Part shown: in pieces, positions 26,430 through 36,454 of the stretch
Numbering within the stretch: position 1 is the first letter of the stretch
Layout: every line of letters begins with the position of its first letter
Assembly: GCA_040757065.1 (NCBI GenBank)
Contig: JBFLXR010000007.1
Coordinates: forward strand, 1-64,000
Length of the DNA: 64,000 nucleotides
Origin: JBFLXR01 sp040757065
GTDB taxonomy: Bacteria; Pseudomonadota; Gammaproteobacteria; Burkholderiales; Gallionellaceae
Reading direction: 5' to 3'
Translations under genes and position numbers: made by a program
Notes under the pieces: generated by a model
Told to the model about the DNA's origin: nothing
The model's database searches: none
What the model saw: the letters and a program-made list of their open reading frames with translations, nothing else

Positions 26430-27722
26430 ATGTCTCACATTGAACCGACCTCGTGGATCGGCCTGACCGTCCTGTTGATTTTCTTGCTCGGCATGGCAAC
26501 CATCATCCTCGAAGCCAAGCTGCACATCGACAAATTCAAGCCCGCCATGCTGATGCTGTCGTCATTTCTGGCGATCGGCCTGTACTACTATTTCTCCGGC
26601 AACGATCCGCAGCGTTTCGAAGCTTTCATGGAAATGCAAAAGGAAAACAAGGTCGAGCTCTTCTCACTGCTCGCCTTTATGGCCTTCATGTGGATGATCG
26701 TGGAAATTCTGGCTGAACGCGGCGTGTTCAGCACCCTCAACAGCTATCTGATCGCCAAAGGGCTGAACGCCACGGCCATGTTCTGGGCCACCGGCCTGCT
26801 CGCCGCCCTGCTCAGCCCGTTCATCAACAACATCACCAGCGCAATGATCTTCGGCAAGTCGATCAAAGAAATCTCGCGCAACCAGCAATATACCCACATC
26901 GCCTTGTGTAATCTGATTATCGCCTCGAACTCCGGCGTTTGGTTCCTCGGCACCGCGACGAGCCTGATGGTGGTGCTGGCCGGGAAGATCAGCATCGCCG
27001 GCCTGCTGATGCTGTTGCCCGCCGCCCTGCTCGGCTGGATCGCCAGCGCTGCCGTGCTGCAAGCGTTCTACCTGAACAAACTCAGCGGCGAACTGATCGA
27101 CACCACACCGGACGACGTACAGATCAAGCACGGCGGCATCGGCATGATCTTTTTCAGCGCACTGGCTATCGGCGCAGCGGTCGTCATGAACATCGAACTG
27201 CACATCGACATCGAATTCGCTGTCGGCCTCGGCCTCTCCATCCTCGGCCTGTATGCCTGGCATCTGAAGCGACGCGGTACCAACGTCATGCTGCTGGCGC
27301 AAATGCAAAAGGTGGAATGGAACACTTTATTGTTCTTCATCGGCATCATCAGCGGCGTAGCCGCGCTGAACCACGTCGGCTGGCTGACCTACATCTCTCA
27401 CCTGTTCGAAATCCTGCCCCCCGCGGCAGTAAACGTCGCACTGGGCATCATTTCGGGCGTGCTGGACAACGTACCTGTGGAAGCTGCCGCCCTGATGTCC
27501 GACCCCAAGATCGGCGCCGATCAGTGGGCACTGAATGCCTTGATGGTCGGCATCGGCGGCAGCCTCACCGTCATCGGCTCAGCCGCCGGGGTGATGATTA
27601 TGTCCATCGAAAAGAGTTACAGCTTCGCCACCCACCTAAAATTTTTGCCTGCAATTCTGACGAATTTCTTCGTCTCGCTGGCCCTGTGGTACGTGCAATA
27701 TGAACTACTGCACTGGTATTGA
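26430..27722 (+). CDS. nhaD: Sodium:proton antiporter, NhaD family
   Basis: A 430-residue polytopic membrane protein of the ArsB/NhaD (ion transporter) superfamily, with about 11-12 hydrophobic helices. Conserved stretches include FMAFMWMIVEILAERGVF, TGLLAALLSPFINNITSAMI and IASNSGVWFLGTATSLMVV. The near-C-terminal SGVLDNVPVEAAALM segment is also NhaD-like, with the helix-break residues used for cation binding. It exports Na+ or Li+ in exchange for protons. It is followed 12 bases later by a small membrane-anchored gene that may be its partner. An 109-base gap to the divergent kinase holds the promoter. Confidence 0.88.
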   Translation: MSHIEPTSWIGLTVLLIFLLGMATIILEAKLHIDKFKPAMLMLSSFLAIGLYYYFSGNDPQRFEAFMEMQKENKVELFSLLAFMAFMWMIVEILAERGVFSTLNSYLIAKGLNATAMFWATGLLAALLSPFINNITSAMIFGKSIKEISRNQQYTHIALCNLIIASNSGVWFLGTATSLMVVLAGKISIAGLLMLLPAALLGWIASAAVLQAFYLNKLSGELIDTTPDDVQIKHGGIGMIFFSALAIGAAVVMNIELHIDIEFAVGLGLSILGLYAWHLKRRGTNVMLLAQMQKVEWNTLLFFIGIISGVAALNHVGWLTYISHLFEILPPAAVNVALGIISGVLDNVPVEAAALMSDPKIGADQWALNALMVGIGGSLTVIGSAAGVMIMSIEKSYSFATHLKFLPAILTNFFVSLALWYVQYELLHWY

Positions 27723-27734
27723 GGAACGCATGCC

Positions 27735-28232
27735 GTGATCGAACTGACCATCATCGTTTCGCTGATTGTTTTTACGCTAATCGGCATGCGCACCCGCCCG
27801 CGCCCACTGGAAAACCCCGTCGTCATCCAGCGCCACGGCGACTACCACATGACCCTTGCACCGAAGCTGAATCTCATCGCTGGCTTCATTGAGCGCATCG
27901 CCAAACATTACCGCAGCCTGCCCGCCGTTGAAGGCGACAGCGACACCTTCTGCTTCGAAGTGCGCGACCCCTCACTTAAACGTCACGGCATCGAGACCTA
28001 CTTGCTCGCCGTCACCCTGCGCAACAACCTGCTCTACTTCCAAGCCCTGCTGCCGCAACCCGCCGCCAAGGACGACGATACGCCCTACAAACAAATTCAC
28101 GACTACGCACTGGCCGTGCTGGTAAATATGCCTGTCGGCAGATTAAATGCGGGAAACGAACAGCGGATATCAGAATCAATCCAACAAGGCACACAAGGCA
28201 GTGAAATCTCCGTCACGCGCATAATCGCCTGA
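27735..28232 (+). CDS. Membrane-anchored protein of unknown function downstream of nhaD
   Basis: A 165-residue protein with a GTG start; the ATG five bases upstream is closed by a stop after two codons. Residues 1-18 form one hydrophobic helix (IELTIIVSLIVFTLIGM), followed by a basic segment and a soluble domain with alternating strands and helices (TYLLAVTLRNNLLYFQALLP). It starts 12 bases after nhaD, so co-transcription is likely. I do not recognise a family. Its end is 12 bases from the converging methyltransferase gene. Confidence 0.7.
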   Translation: MIELTIIVSLIVFTLIGMRTRPRPLENPVVIQRHGDYHMTLAPKLNLIAGFIERIAKHYRSLPAVEGDSDTFCFEVRDPSLKRHGIETYLLAVTLRNNLLYFQALLPQPAAKDDDTPYKQIHDYALAVLVNMPVGRLNAGNEQRISESIQQGTQGSEISVTRIIA

Positions 28233-28244
28233 CAGTTACCTTAT

Positions 28245-29009
28245 TCACATTCTCCACACATACAGCGTAGAGCGGTGCATGTCGTCCACGGTAATTTGCT
28301 GTTGCGGGGGAAATTCCGGCACGCCGAAGGTGCTGCTGATAAACACGCTGCCGGGACGCATTTCGCGTTGCGCTTTCTGCCACAGGTCGGCCATCGGCAC
28401 CGGCGAAAGGTAGGCGAACACCACATCGTAGCGGCTCAGGTCGGCATCCCACAGGCTACCCCACTGCACGCGGCAATTCGGTCGCAAGCGCAGGCGCAGC
28501 CAGCTCCACAAAAAAGGAAGGGGGGCGGCTTCCACGCCGTCGTAGTCGCCGTCCGGGCGCACGCGTGACAGGTGCGCTTGCACCCCGCCCAACCCAGAAC
28601 CGAGGTCCATGAAGCTGAAGCGCCGGTCGGCCTGCGAAGACGGCAGCAAATCCTCCAGCGCCTGCCAAACCTTGCGACTGGAAAGGTAGAGCGGCACTTG
28701 AGTACGGAAAGTGCTCCAGTACACGGCCAACATCATGAGAAAAGCAGCGAGGTAAACCCAAGAGGGTAATGCAGTTTGCAGCGCCAGATACAGCGCAGGC
28801 ACAAACACAAACTGGATCGGCAGCCACCAGCGCGCCAATCTGGCCGCATAAGTCAGTCCGGCTGCGATGCCGCCGCACAGCACAGCGAACATCAGAGGCG
28901 CAACTGCCCAGCCGCCAGTGCGCAACAGCAAGCTGGCAAGGAACACTGCCGCCACTTGCAGCAGCAGTGCAATAACGGAAGGCGGGAGTTTGGCGAAGAG
29001 GCGGCGCAA
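28245..29009 (-). CDS. Membrane-anchored class I SAM-dependent methyltransferase
   Basis: A 254-residue protein. The N-terminal half has about four hydrophobic helices (residues 10-100). The C-terminal half is a Rossmann-type methyltransferase with motif I in FMDLGSGLGGVQAHL (E/DxGxGxG) and acidic motif II in GDYDGVEAAPL. The start is TTG immediately after the stop of the DJ-1-family gene (TAA-TTG), implying coupled translation; it has no strong ribosome binding site of its own. Substrate unknown; a lipid, quinone or membrane-protein target is possible given the anchoring. Confidence 0.7.
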   Translation of the reverse strand: MRRLFAKLPPSVIALLLQVAAVFLASLLLRTGGWAVAPLMFAVLCGGIAAGLTYAARLARWWLPIQFVFVPALYLALQTALPSWVYLAAFLMMLAVYWSTFRTQVPLYLSSRKVWQALEDLLPSSQADRRFSFMDLGSGLGGVQAHLSRVRPDGDYDGVEAAPLPFLWSWLRLRLRPNCRVQWGSLWDADLSRYDVVFAYLSPVPMADLWQKAQREMRPGSVFISSTFGVPEFPPQQQITVDDMHRSTLYVWRM

Positions 29010-29552
29010 TTAACGTTGCAGCGCGGCTTCGACTTCGTGCCGTTTAGCGGAACCGGCCAGCCGCTCGACCAGCGTCAGCGCGAAGTCCATCGCCGTGCCG
29101 GGGCCGCGCGAAGTGATGAACTGACCGTCGATCACCACGGCCTGCGGTTGGCGCAACACCTGCGGGAAGGCATCGAGTGCACCCGGGAAACTGGTAGCCT
29201 GCTTGCCGTCCAACAGGCCGGCGGTCGCCAGCACGGAGGGGGCTGCGCAAATCGCAGCGACGGTCTTGCCCTCCTGTGCCATGCGTTTCACCAGTGCAAG
29301 AATGCGAGCATCGGCTTTAAGATTATTCGTGCCGGGCTGACCGCCAGGCAAGGCGATCAGATCGAAGGATTGGTGCAACGCAGCATCGAGCGTGGTGTCC
29401 GGCATGAGCACGGTACCGCGGGCGGCGCGCACCGGGTGAGCGTCCAGCCCAGCAGTCACGACTTCGATGCCCGCCCGGCGCAAGATATTGGTAATGCTAA
29501 TGGCTTCCAGCTCTTCGCAGCCTTGCGCCAAAGGAACCAAAACACGCGCCAT
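29010..29552 (-). CDS. DJ-1/PfpI family protein (YajL-like)
   Basis: A 180-residue flavodoxin-like protein of the DJ-1 superfamily. The nucleophile elbow Cys lies in TVAAICAAPSVLA, and the active-site Glu lies near the N-terminus (LAQGCEELEAISI). YajL-type members act as stress-related glyoxalase, deglycase or chaperone proteins; the exact activity is debated in the literature. It sits between yajQ (upstream, 15 bases) and the methyltransferase on the same strand. Confidence 0.85.
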   Translation of the reverse strand: MARVLVPLAQGCEELEAISITNILRRAGIEVVTAGLDAHPVRAARGTVLMPDTTLDAALHQSFDLIALPGGQPGTNNLKADARILALVKRMAQEGKTVAAICAAPSVLATAGLLDGKQATSFPGALDAFPQVLRQPQAVVIDGQFITSRGPGTAMDFALTLVERLAGSAKRHEVEAALQR

Positions 29553-29567
29553 AGCAACCTCCCGAAG

Positions 29568-30056
29568 TTAATCGCGGAAATTCTGATATTGCAGCGGAAA
29601 GTCGGTGATCAACTTCTTCACAAAAGCGATAGCGCCCTGCAAATCGTCGCGGCTTTTGCCGGTCACGCGCACGGTATCGCCCTGTATGCTGGCCTGCACC
29701 TTCAGCTTGCTATCCTTGATCAGCTTGACGATCTTCTTAGCCAGCTCGGTTTCCACCCCCACCTTGACGGTGCAGCTGCGCTTCACCTTATTGCCGCTGA
29801 TTTTTTCGACCTTCTCGCTGATATCCAGACTGCGGATATCCACGCCGCGCTTAGTTAGCTTGCCGTTGAGAATATCCTGCACCTGATCGAGCTGAAACTC
29901 GTTGTCGGCGAATACGGTCAGCACCAGTTCGGCCTGTTCGATGCGCGCATCCGAGCCCTTAAAGTCGAAACGCGTTCCAACCTCTTTATTAGTCTGCTCG
30001 ACCGCGTTCTTAACTTCGGTCTTTTCGACTTCGGAAACGATGTCAAAAGATGGCAT
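29568..30056 (-). CDS. yajQ: YajQ-family nucleotide-binding protein
   Basis: A 162-residue protein of the YajQ/DUF520 family, the usual size, with two ferredoxin-like half domains. Typical segments are MPSFDIVSEVEKTEVKNAV, TRFDFKGSDARIE and the C-terminal DFPLQYQNFRD. Family members bind c-di-GMP in Xanthomonas and have been linked to rRNA/tRNA binding elsewhere. Its presence fits the c-di-GMP theme of the window but gives no direct functional link. It is preceded by an AGGAGA ribosome binding site. Confidence 0.93.
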   Translation of the reverse strand: MPSFDIVSEVEKTEVKNAVEQTNKEVGTRFDFKGSDARIEQAELVLTVFADNEFQLDQVQDILNGKLTKRGVDIRSLDISEKVEKISGNKVKRSCTVKVGVETELAKKIVKLIKDSKLKVQASIQGDTVRVTGKSRDDLQGAIAFVKKLITDFPLQYQNFRD

Positions 30057-30083
30057 AGTCTCTCCTGAATTGTGTCAATTTTT

Positions 30084-30117
30084 GCTTGCCGCAAGCCGAC
30101 CGGCACGGGCGGCAAGC
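30084..30117. repeat. Inverted repeat between ppnP and yajQ
   Basis: GCTTGCCGC (30084-30092) and GCGGCAAGC (30109-30117) form a 9-base-pair stem with a 16-base loop. No T-tract follows on the minus strand, so it is more likely an mRNA-processing or partial-termination element than a full intrinsic terminator. Confidence 0.4.
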
Positions 30118-30128
30118 TTCAACCGTTG

Positions 30129-30443
30129 TTAGCCGAAATGGCAAACGTAGTGATACGGCTCGCCGCTGACCTCGATCTCGAAGCTGGAGTTGCCCGGCAC
30201 CGAGAACGACTCGCCTGCATTGCAGGTCTTCCAGTCTTCACCCTTCAGCTTGTAGCGGCATGAGCCGGCAACCGTTTCCATAATTTCCGGGGCGCCGGTA
30301 TTGAAAGTCAGTACCGCAGGCAAAATCACACCGACAGATTTTCCGGTGCCGTCAGCAAACTTGATGCTGTGCGAAACGCACTTGCCGTCGAAATAAACGT
30401 TAGCCTTTTTTACCACACTGACTTGATCGAATTGATCGGACAT
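30129..30443 (-). CDS. ppnP: Pyrimidine/purine nucleoside phosphorylase (PpnP)
   Basis: A 104-residue cupin-fold protein (DUF1255 family). PpnP phosphorolyses several nucleosides to the free base and ribose-1-phosphate. Diagnostic segments are VVKKANVYFDGKCVSHSIKF, GVILPAVLTFNTGAPEIMET and FSVPGNSSFEIEV. I chose the ATG at 30443 (MSDQFDQV), 16 bases after argG; an extension to 30509 would run into argG. Confidence 0.92.
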   Translation of the reverse strand: MSDQFDQVSVVKKANVYFDGKCVSHSIKFADGTGKSVGVILPAVLTFNTGAPEIMETVAGSCRYKLKGEDWKTCNAGESFSVPGNSSFEIEVSGEPYHYVCHFG

Positions 30444-30459
30444 TTTGCTCTCTCCCAGA

Positions 30460-31689
<1,230 letters not shown>

Positions 31690-31736
31690 AACTGTGCTTT
31701 TCTTTCCAAACGTAACGAGTCGCGGAGAAACCGCGC

Positions 31737-32657
31737 TTAATTATTCACCTTGCCCAGCAGCAAGTATTCCATCAGTGCCTTTTGCGTATGCAGCCGGTTC
31801 TCGGCTTCGTCCCACACCACGGATTGCGCGCCGTCGATTACGGCCGCATCTACTTCTTCGCCGCGGTGCGCGGGCAGGCAGTGCATAAACAAGGCATCCG
31901 GCTTGGCAACCGACATCATTTCCGCATCGACGATCCAGTCGGCGAAGGCCTTGCGGCGGGCATCGTTTTCGCGCTCGAAGCCCATCGAAGTCCACACGTC
32001 GGTGGTAATCAGATCGGCATCGCGCGCCGCGTCCATCGGGTCGGCGAATTCTTCATAGTGGTCAGTGCCGTACAGGCCGGCACGTTCCGGCTCGACCTCA
32101 TAACCGGGCGGCGTCGAAACGTGCACGTTAAAATCGAACAATTCCGCCGCCTGCAACCATGTGTTGCACACGTTATTGGAATCGCCGATCCACGCTACGG
32201 TCTTGCCTTTAATCGAGCCGCGATGCTCGATATAAGTGTAGATATCCGCCATGATCTGGCAGGGATGATATTCGTTGGTCAGGCCGTTAATTACCGGCAC
32301 GCGCGAATTCGCCGCAAACCGTTCGATAATCTCCTGCTCGAACGTGCGGATCATCACGATGTCGCTCATGCGCGAGATCACTTGCGCAGCATCTTCCACC
32401 GGCTCGCCGCGCCCCAGTTGAGAGTCGCGGGTATTCAGGTAAATAGCATTGCCACCAAGCTGCTGCATCCCCGCCTCAAAGGAGAGGCGAGTACGCGTGG
32501 AGCTTTTTTCGAAAATCATCACCAGCGTCCGATCCGTCAGCGGATGATAAGTTTGATAAGCCTTAAAACGCTGCTTGATGATGCACGTCCGTTCGAAAAC
32601 ATGCTCGAACTCCGCCAGTGTCAGGTCTTTAAATTGCAAAAAATGTTTGATCGTCAT
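31737..32657 (-). CDS. argF: Ornithine carbamoyltransferase (ArgF)
   Basis: A 306-residue enzyme converting ornithine and carbamoyl phosphate to citrulline. The carbamoyl-phosphate site SSTRTRLSFEAG, the HPCQIMAD motif (YHPCQIMAD) and the ornithine loop FMHCLPAHRGEEV are all present. The gene begins 4 bases after argD. Length and motifs are those of the anabolic enzyme. Confidence 0.97.
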   Translation of the reverse strand: MTIKHFLQFKDLTLAEFEHVFERTCIIKQRFKAYQTYHPLTDRTLVMIFEKSSTRTRLSFEAGMQQLGGNAIYLNTRDSQLGRGEPVEDAAQVISRMSDIVMIRTFEQEIIERFAANSRVPVINGLTNEYHPCQIMADIYTYIEHRGSIKGKTVAWIGDSNNVCNTWLQAAELFDFNVHVSTPPGYEVEPERAGLYGTDHYEEFADPMDAARDADLITTDVWTSMGFERENDARRKAFADWIVDAEMMSVAKPDALFMHCLPAHRGEEVDAAVIDGAQSVVWDEAENRLHTQKALMEYLLLGKVNN

Positions 32658-32661
32658 TTGC

Positions 32662-33837
32662 TTACGCTTGAGACAAAAAATCGGTAATCAGCGGACACAG
32701 CCGGTTCAATAACTCCTCAGCTTCGGCCTGCGAGAAAATCAGCGGCGGCAGCAACCGGATCACGCTATCGGAAGTCACATTGATCAGCAGCCCCTGCTCC
32801 AGCGCCTGCGTAACCAGCGCGCCGCACGGTTTGGCGAGTTCGATGCCGATCATCAGCCCCTGGCCTCGTACCGTTACAACGCCTTCCACCCCGGACAGCC
32901 GGTCTTTGATGCCTTGCCGAATGAAATTGCCGAGACTTTCCGCATGCGCCAGCAGGTTTTGCTGCGCCATGATCTGCAAAGTCGTCACCGCAGCGGTACA
33001 AGCCAACGGGTTGCCGCCGAATGTCGAGCCGTGGTTGCCCGGCTTAAACAAGCCGGCTGCCTTACCCGCCGTCAGGCACGCGCCGACCGGCACACCGGAC
33101 CCCAGCCCCTTCGCCAGCGTCATCACGTCCGGCAAAATTCCGGCGTGCTGGTGCGCAAACCACTTGCCTGTGCGTCCGATACCGCTCTGCACTTCGTCCA
33201 GCATCAACAGCCAACCGTTCTGATCGCAAATTTCGCGCAGGCCTTGCAGATAGGAGATTTCCGGCGTGCGAATGCCGCCCTCGCCCTGAATCGGCTCGAC
33301 CAGCACCGCCACCACGGATTTATTGTGCAGCGCCACTTGCCGAATGGCTTCCAGATCGTCGTACGGAACCCGCACGAACCCCTTCACCAGCGGCTCGAAA
33401 CCGGCTTGTACTTTGCGATTCCCGGTTGCCGACAAAGTAGCCAGCGTCCGGCCATGGAAAGCCTTTTCCATCACGATAATGTGCGGAATTTCGATTTCTT
33501 TCTGATGGCCGTACATGCGCGCCAGCTTGATCGCAGCTTCATTTGCCTCGCAGCCGGAATTGCAGACGAATACCTCTTCCATGCGCGACAGCTCGGCCAG
33601 CTTATCGGCCAAGGCTTCTTGTTCATGAATTTGGTAAACGTTGGAAACGTGAATCAGCTTACCGATCTGGCGAGTCAGCGCCGCAGTCAACTCGGGATGG
33701 GCATGGCCCAGCGTATTGACGGCGATACCGGACAGCGCATCGAGATAGCGCTTACCGTTCGCATCCCACAACCATGCACCTTCACCATGCGTGAAAGCAA
33801 CCGGCAACCGGGCGTAAGTATTCATCAAATGCGACAT
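32662..33837 (-). CDS. argD: Acetylornithine aminotransferase (ArgD)
   Basis: A 391-residue class III PLP aminotransferase, converting N-acetylglutamate semialdehyde to N-acetylornithine (and often acting in lysine synthesis). LLMLDEVQSGIGRTGKWFAHQ carries the Asp that binds the PLP pyridine nitrogen. The Schiff-base Lys is in MTLAKGLGSGVPVG, and GSTFGGNPLAC follows. It opens the argD-argF-argG run. The 157-base upstream region contains several inverted repeats (33880-33895 and 33907-33927) that may be regulatory. Confidence 0.95.
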   Translation of the reverse strand: MSHLMNTYARLPVAFTHGEGAWLWDANGKRYLDALSGIAVNTLGHAHPELTAALTRQIGKLIHVSNVYQIHEQEALADKLAELSRMEEVFVCNSGCEANEAAIKLARMYGHQKEIEIPHIIVMEKAFHGRTLATLSATGNRKVQAGFEPLVKGFVRVPYDDLEAIRQVALHNKSVVAVLVEPIQGEGGIRTPEISYLQGLREICDQNGWLLMLDEVQSGIGRTGKWFAHQHAGILPDVMTLAKGLGSGVPVGACLTAGKAAGLFKPGNHGSTFGGNPLACTAAVTTLQIMAQQNLLAHAESLGNFIRQGIKDRLSGVEGVVTVRGQGLMIGIELAKPCGALVTQALEQGLLINVTSDSVIRLLPPLIFSQAEAEELLNRLCPLITDFLSQA

Positions 33838-33879
33838 AACGACACTCCGCGGACATTCCGCGCTTTAATTAACTGGAAA

Positions 33880-33895
33880 GGGTCAATGTTGACCC
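33880..33895. promoter_or_regulatory. Palindrome in the argD leader
   Basis: GGGTCAA and TTGACCC flank a 2-base spacer, giving a nearly perfect 16-base palindrome 43 bases upstream of the argD start. It could be an operator for the arginine genes. It does not obviously match the ArgR box known from enterobacteria. Confidence 0.4.
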
Positions 33896-33906
33896 GAACA
33901 GGCCAT

Positions 33907-33927
33907 TCCGCGCAAGCGGATTTTTTT
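33907..33927 (+). terminator. Short terminator-like hairpin on the plus strand
   Basis: TCCGC-GCAA-GCGGA is followed by seven T residues on the plus strand. No annotated plus-strand gene precedes it, so it could end a short antisense or regulatory RNA across the argD leader, or be coincidental. Confidence 0.35.
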
Positions 33928-33939
33928 GTCTATGAACGC

Positions 33940-33967
33940 AAAAAGGCCGACATGCGTCGGCCTTTTT
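33940..33967. terminator. Bidirectional intrinsic terminator after rpsT
   Basis: The stem GGCCGAC/GTCGGCC is flanked by AAAAA on the left and TTTTT on the right, so it can act in both directions. It lies 27 bases beyond the rpsT stop codon and separates rpsT from the arginine genes. Confidence 0.88.
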
Positions 33968-33994
33968 GAAGATCGCTTGCTTCTGCGCTCAGGC

Positions 33995-34258
33995 TCAGGC
34001 CATCGCCTTAATAGCGGCAGACAGACGGCTCTTATGTCGAGCAGCCTTGTTCTTGTGAATGATCTTCTTGTCCGCGATGGAATCCACCACGCTGGTCGAC
34101 TGCTGGAACACAGCCTGCGCAGCAGCCTTGTCACCGGCGTCGATCGCCTTGATGACCTTCTTAATCGCGGTACGCAGCTCGGAACGCAGGCTTGCGTTGT
34201 GCTGACGTTGCTTGTCCGCTTGTCTTGCGCGCTTACGGGCTTGTGCGCTGTTTGCCAT
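33995..34258 (-). CDS. rpsT: Ribosomal protein S20 (RpsT)
   Basis: An 87-residue basic helical protein that binds 16S rRNA in the 30S subunit. The start MANSAQARKRARQADKQRQH and the TAIKKVIKAI segment are diagnostic. It is monocistronic with its own bidirectional terminator and a GGAGTCG-type ribosome binding site. Divergent orientation to the DUF3579 gene and murJ is a common betaproteobacterial arrangement. Confidence 0.97.
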   Translation of the reverse strand: MANSAQARKRARQADKQRQHNASLRSELRTAIKKVIKAIDAGDKAAAQAVFQQSTSVVDSIADKKIIHKNKAARHKSRLSAAIKAMA

Positions 34259-34500
34259 GACGACTCCTTGAAACTCTGAAAATGTTGGTCAATACCGAAA
34301 GAGGGCGGATTATAGTAACTATTCACCCCTTTTGCAAGTGCCTCGCACATCCGGCATTCTGATGTCCGCACACCATATATACGTCGGGATATTTCAGGCT
34401 TTCCCCGATGCGTCGTGTCACTAATTTAATGTTATTATCCGTCCGGAAATTTATACCCGAAAAATAAAAACATCGTTCAATTTTCAGCCAGGTAACTGAC

Positions 34501-34866
34501 GTGCAATCTCTTCCTGACCATATTACCGAATTCGTGATCGAAGGCATCACCAAAAGCGGCGAACCTTTCCGCACCGACTCTGCGGTTTCCAGCGACGAAG
34601 AGTGGACTAAGCTGCTCTGCAACATGCTTGCAACCACTGACGAAGACGGACATACCGTTTATTCCGAGTATCTGCGCCCGATTATTGCACGCGGCATTCC
34701 CTGCGTTGTCGTACGTGCCGATTTGCGGCAGGCCGACCCGGAAACATTTGCGCAAGTCGAAAAATTCGCAACCGACAACCAATTGCGCGTCCGTGCAGGC
34801 CGTTCCGCCAAGCCCGCCGCTGCCCTTAGCGAAGAACGCCGCGACCCGGGCAACAACATCTGGTAA
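34501..34866 (+). CDS. DUF3579-like protein of unknown function
   Basis: A 121-residue protein with a GTG start. It is soluble, with a mixed alpha/beta composition (ITEFVIEGITKSGEPFRTDS; YSEYLRPIIARGIPCVVVRA). It resembles the DUF3579 family, which is largely confined to betaproteobacteria and often sits beside rpsT and murJ; that assignment is from memory. The C-terminal 30 residues are polar and probably disordered. It precedes murJ by 36 bases and is probably co-transcribed with it. Confidence 0.7.
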   Translation: MQSLPDHITEFVIEGITKSGEPFRTDSAVSSDEEWTKLLCNMLATTDEDGHTVYSEYLRPIIARGIPCVVVRADLRQADPETFAQVEKFATDNQLRVRAGRSAKPAAALSEERRDPGNNIW

Positions 34867-34902
34867 ATTCGGCGGGTTCCTGTTTTATTACCGGGTTAAC
34901 CC

Positions 34903-36441
34903 ATGAACTTGCTTAAAGCGCTGGCCACCGTCAGCGGATTGACGTTGGTTTCGCGTATTCTGGCTTTCGCGCGCGATGTGCTGATCGCGCGCATCTTCGG
35001 CGCGGGAATGGCAACCGATGCCTTTTTCGTCGCTTTCAAACTACCCAACCTGTTGCGCCGCCTGTTCGCGGAAGGCGCATTTTCGCAGGCCTTCGTGCCG
35101 ATTTTCGGCGAATACAAAAATCGCCGCGGCCACGACGAAACCAAGCTGCTCGTCGATCATGTCGCCACGCTGCTCGCGCTGATTCTGCTGATCGTTACCG
35201 TAATCGGCATCATTGCCGCGCCACTGCTGGTCTATATCAGCGCCCCCGGCTTCGTAAAAGAGCCGGACAAATTCGACCTGACCGTCACCCTGCTGCGCAT
35301 CACCTCGCCTTACATTTTCTTTATTTCGCTGGTGGCGGTCGCCGCTGGCATTTTGAATACCTATAATAAATTCTGGGTACCCGCTTTCGCACCGGTACTA
35401 CTGAATGTCTGCTTCATCGGCGGCGCACTCTGGCTGGCGCCGTATTTCGATCCGCCGATTCTTTCAATGGCATGGGCGGTTTTCGTCGCAGGGATTATTC
35501 AACTCCTGTTTCAACTGCCGTTTCTGAAAAAAATCGGCATGCTGCCGCGCTTCCGCCTCAACCTGAAAGATGCCGGAGTCTGGCGCATTATCAAGCAAAT
35601 GGGTCCCGCCGTTTTCGGGGTCTCGATCAGCCAGCTCAGCCTGATTATCAACACCATTTTCGCCTCGTTTCTTGCGGCTGGCAGCGTATCGTGGCTCTAC
35701 TATGCCGACCGCCTGATGGAATTCCCCTCCGGGGTACTCGGCGCAGCAATCAGCACGATTCTGCTGCCCTCGCTTTCCAAGCATCACGCCAACGGCAACA
35801 CGACCGAATATTCCAAACTGCTCGACTGGGGGCTGCGCCTGACTTGCATGCTGACCCTGCCCGCCGCGCTGGCACTCGGACTCATGGCCGTGCCGCTGCT
35901 GGCCACCTTCTTCCAGCGCGGCGCCTTTACTGCTCACGACGTACTGATGACGCGCGAAGCGCTGGTCGGTTACAGCGTGGGGCTCATCGGCATTCTATCG
36001 GTCAAAGTGCTCGCACCGGGCTTCTACGCCAAGCAAGACATCAAAACTCCGGTCAAGATCGGCATCGCCACCCTGGTTGCCACCCAACTGATGAATCTAC
36101 TGTTTATCGGCTGGTTGCAGCACGCCGGACTAGCGCTTTCCATCGGGCTGGCTGCCTGCCTGAACTCGGCGATCTTGTTCTACTTCCTGCGTAAACGCGG
36201 CATTTACCATCCTGAGCCGGGTTGGATGGCATTTTCGCTAAAACTGCTGTTGGCGCTGCTGGCGCTCGGCCTTACCCTCTGGTTCGGCATGGGCAGCGAA
36301 CAAAGCTGGCTGGTTTCAGCCGGCTGGGGACGTGTCGGCAGGTTAAGCCTGCTGGTATTCAGTGGCGTTGCTGTCTATTTCGCAGTTCTCGGCCTGCTCG
36401 GCTTCCGTCCGAAAGACTTTTCCAAGCGCGGCGCAAACTAG
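34903..36441 (+). CDS. murJ: Lipid II flippase (MurJ)
   Basis: A 512-residue MOP-superfamily inner-membrane protein with 14 predicted helices. It flips lipid II for peptidoglycan synthesis. The start NLLKALATVSGLTLVSRILA, the GAGMATDAFFVAFKLPN and LLRRLFAEGAFSQAFVPIF segments are diagnostic, and the conserved arginines of the central cavity lie in these. It is followed after 13 bases by a GT-B glycosyltransferase gene. Confidence 0.96.
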   Translation: MNLLKALATVSGLTLVSRILAFARDVLIARIFGAGMATDAFFVAFKLPNLLRRLFAEGAFSQAFVPIFGEYKNRRGHDETKLLVDHVATLLALILLIVTVIGIIAAPLLVYISAPGFVKEPDKFDLTVTLLRITSPYIFFISLVAVAAGILNTYNKFWVPAFAPVLLNVCFIGGALWLAPYFDPPILSMAWAVFVAGIIQLLFQLPFLKKIGMLPRFRLNLKDAGVWRIIKQMGPAVFGVSISQLSLIINTIFASFLAAGSVSWLYYADRLMEFPSGVLGAAISTILLPSLSKHHANGNTTEYSKLLDWGLRLTCMLTLPAALALGLMAVPLLATFFQRGAFTAHDVLMTREALVGYSVGLIGILSVKVLAPGFYAKQDIKTPVKIGIATLVATQLMNLLFIGWLQHAGLALSIGLAACLNSAILFYFLRKRGIYHPEPGWMAFSLKLLLALLALGLTLWFGMGSEQSWLVSAGWGRVGRLSLLVFSGVAVYFAVLGLLGFRPKDFSKRGAN

Positions 36442-36454
36442 AGCCCCCTTTCCC

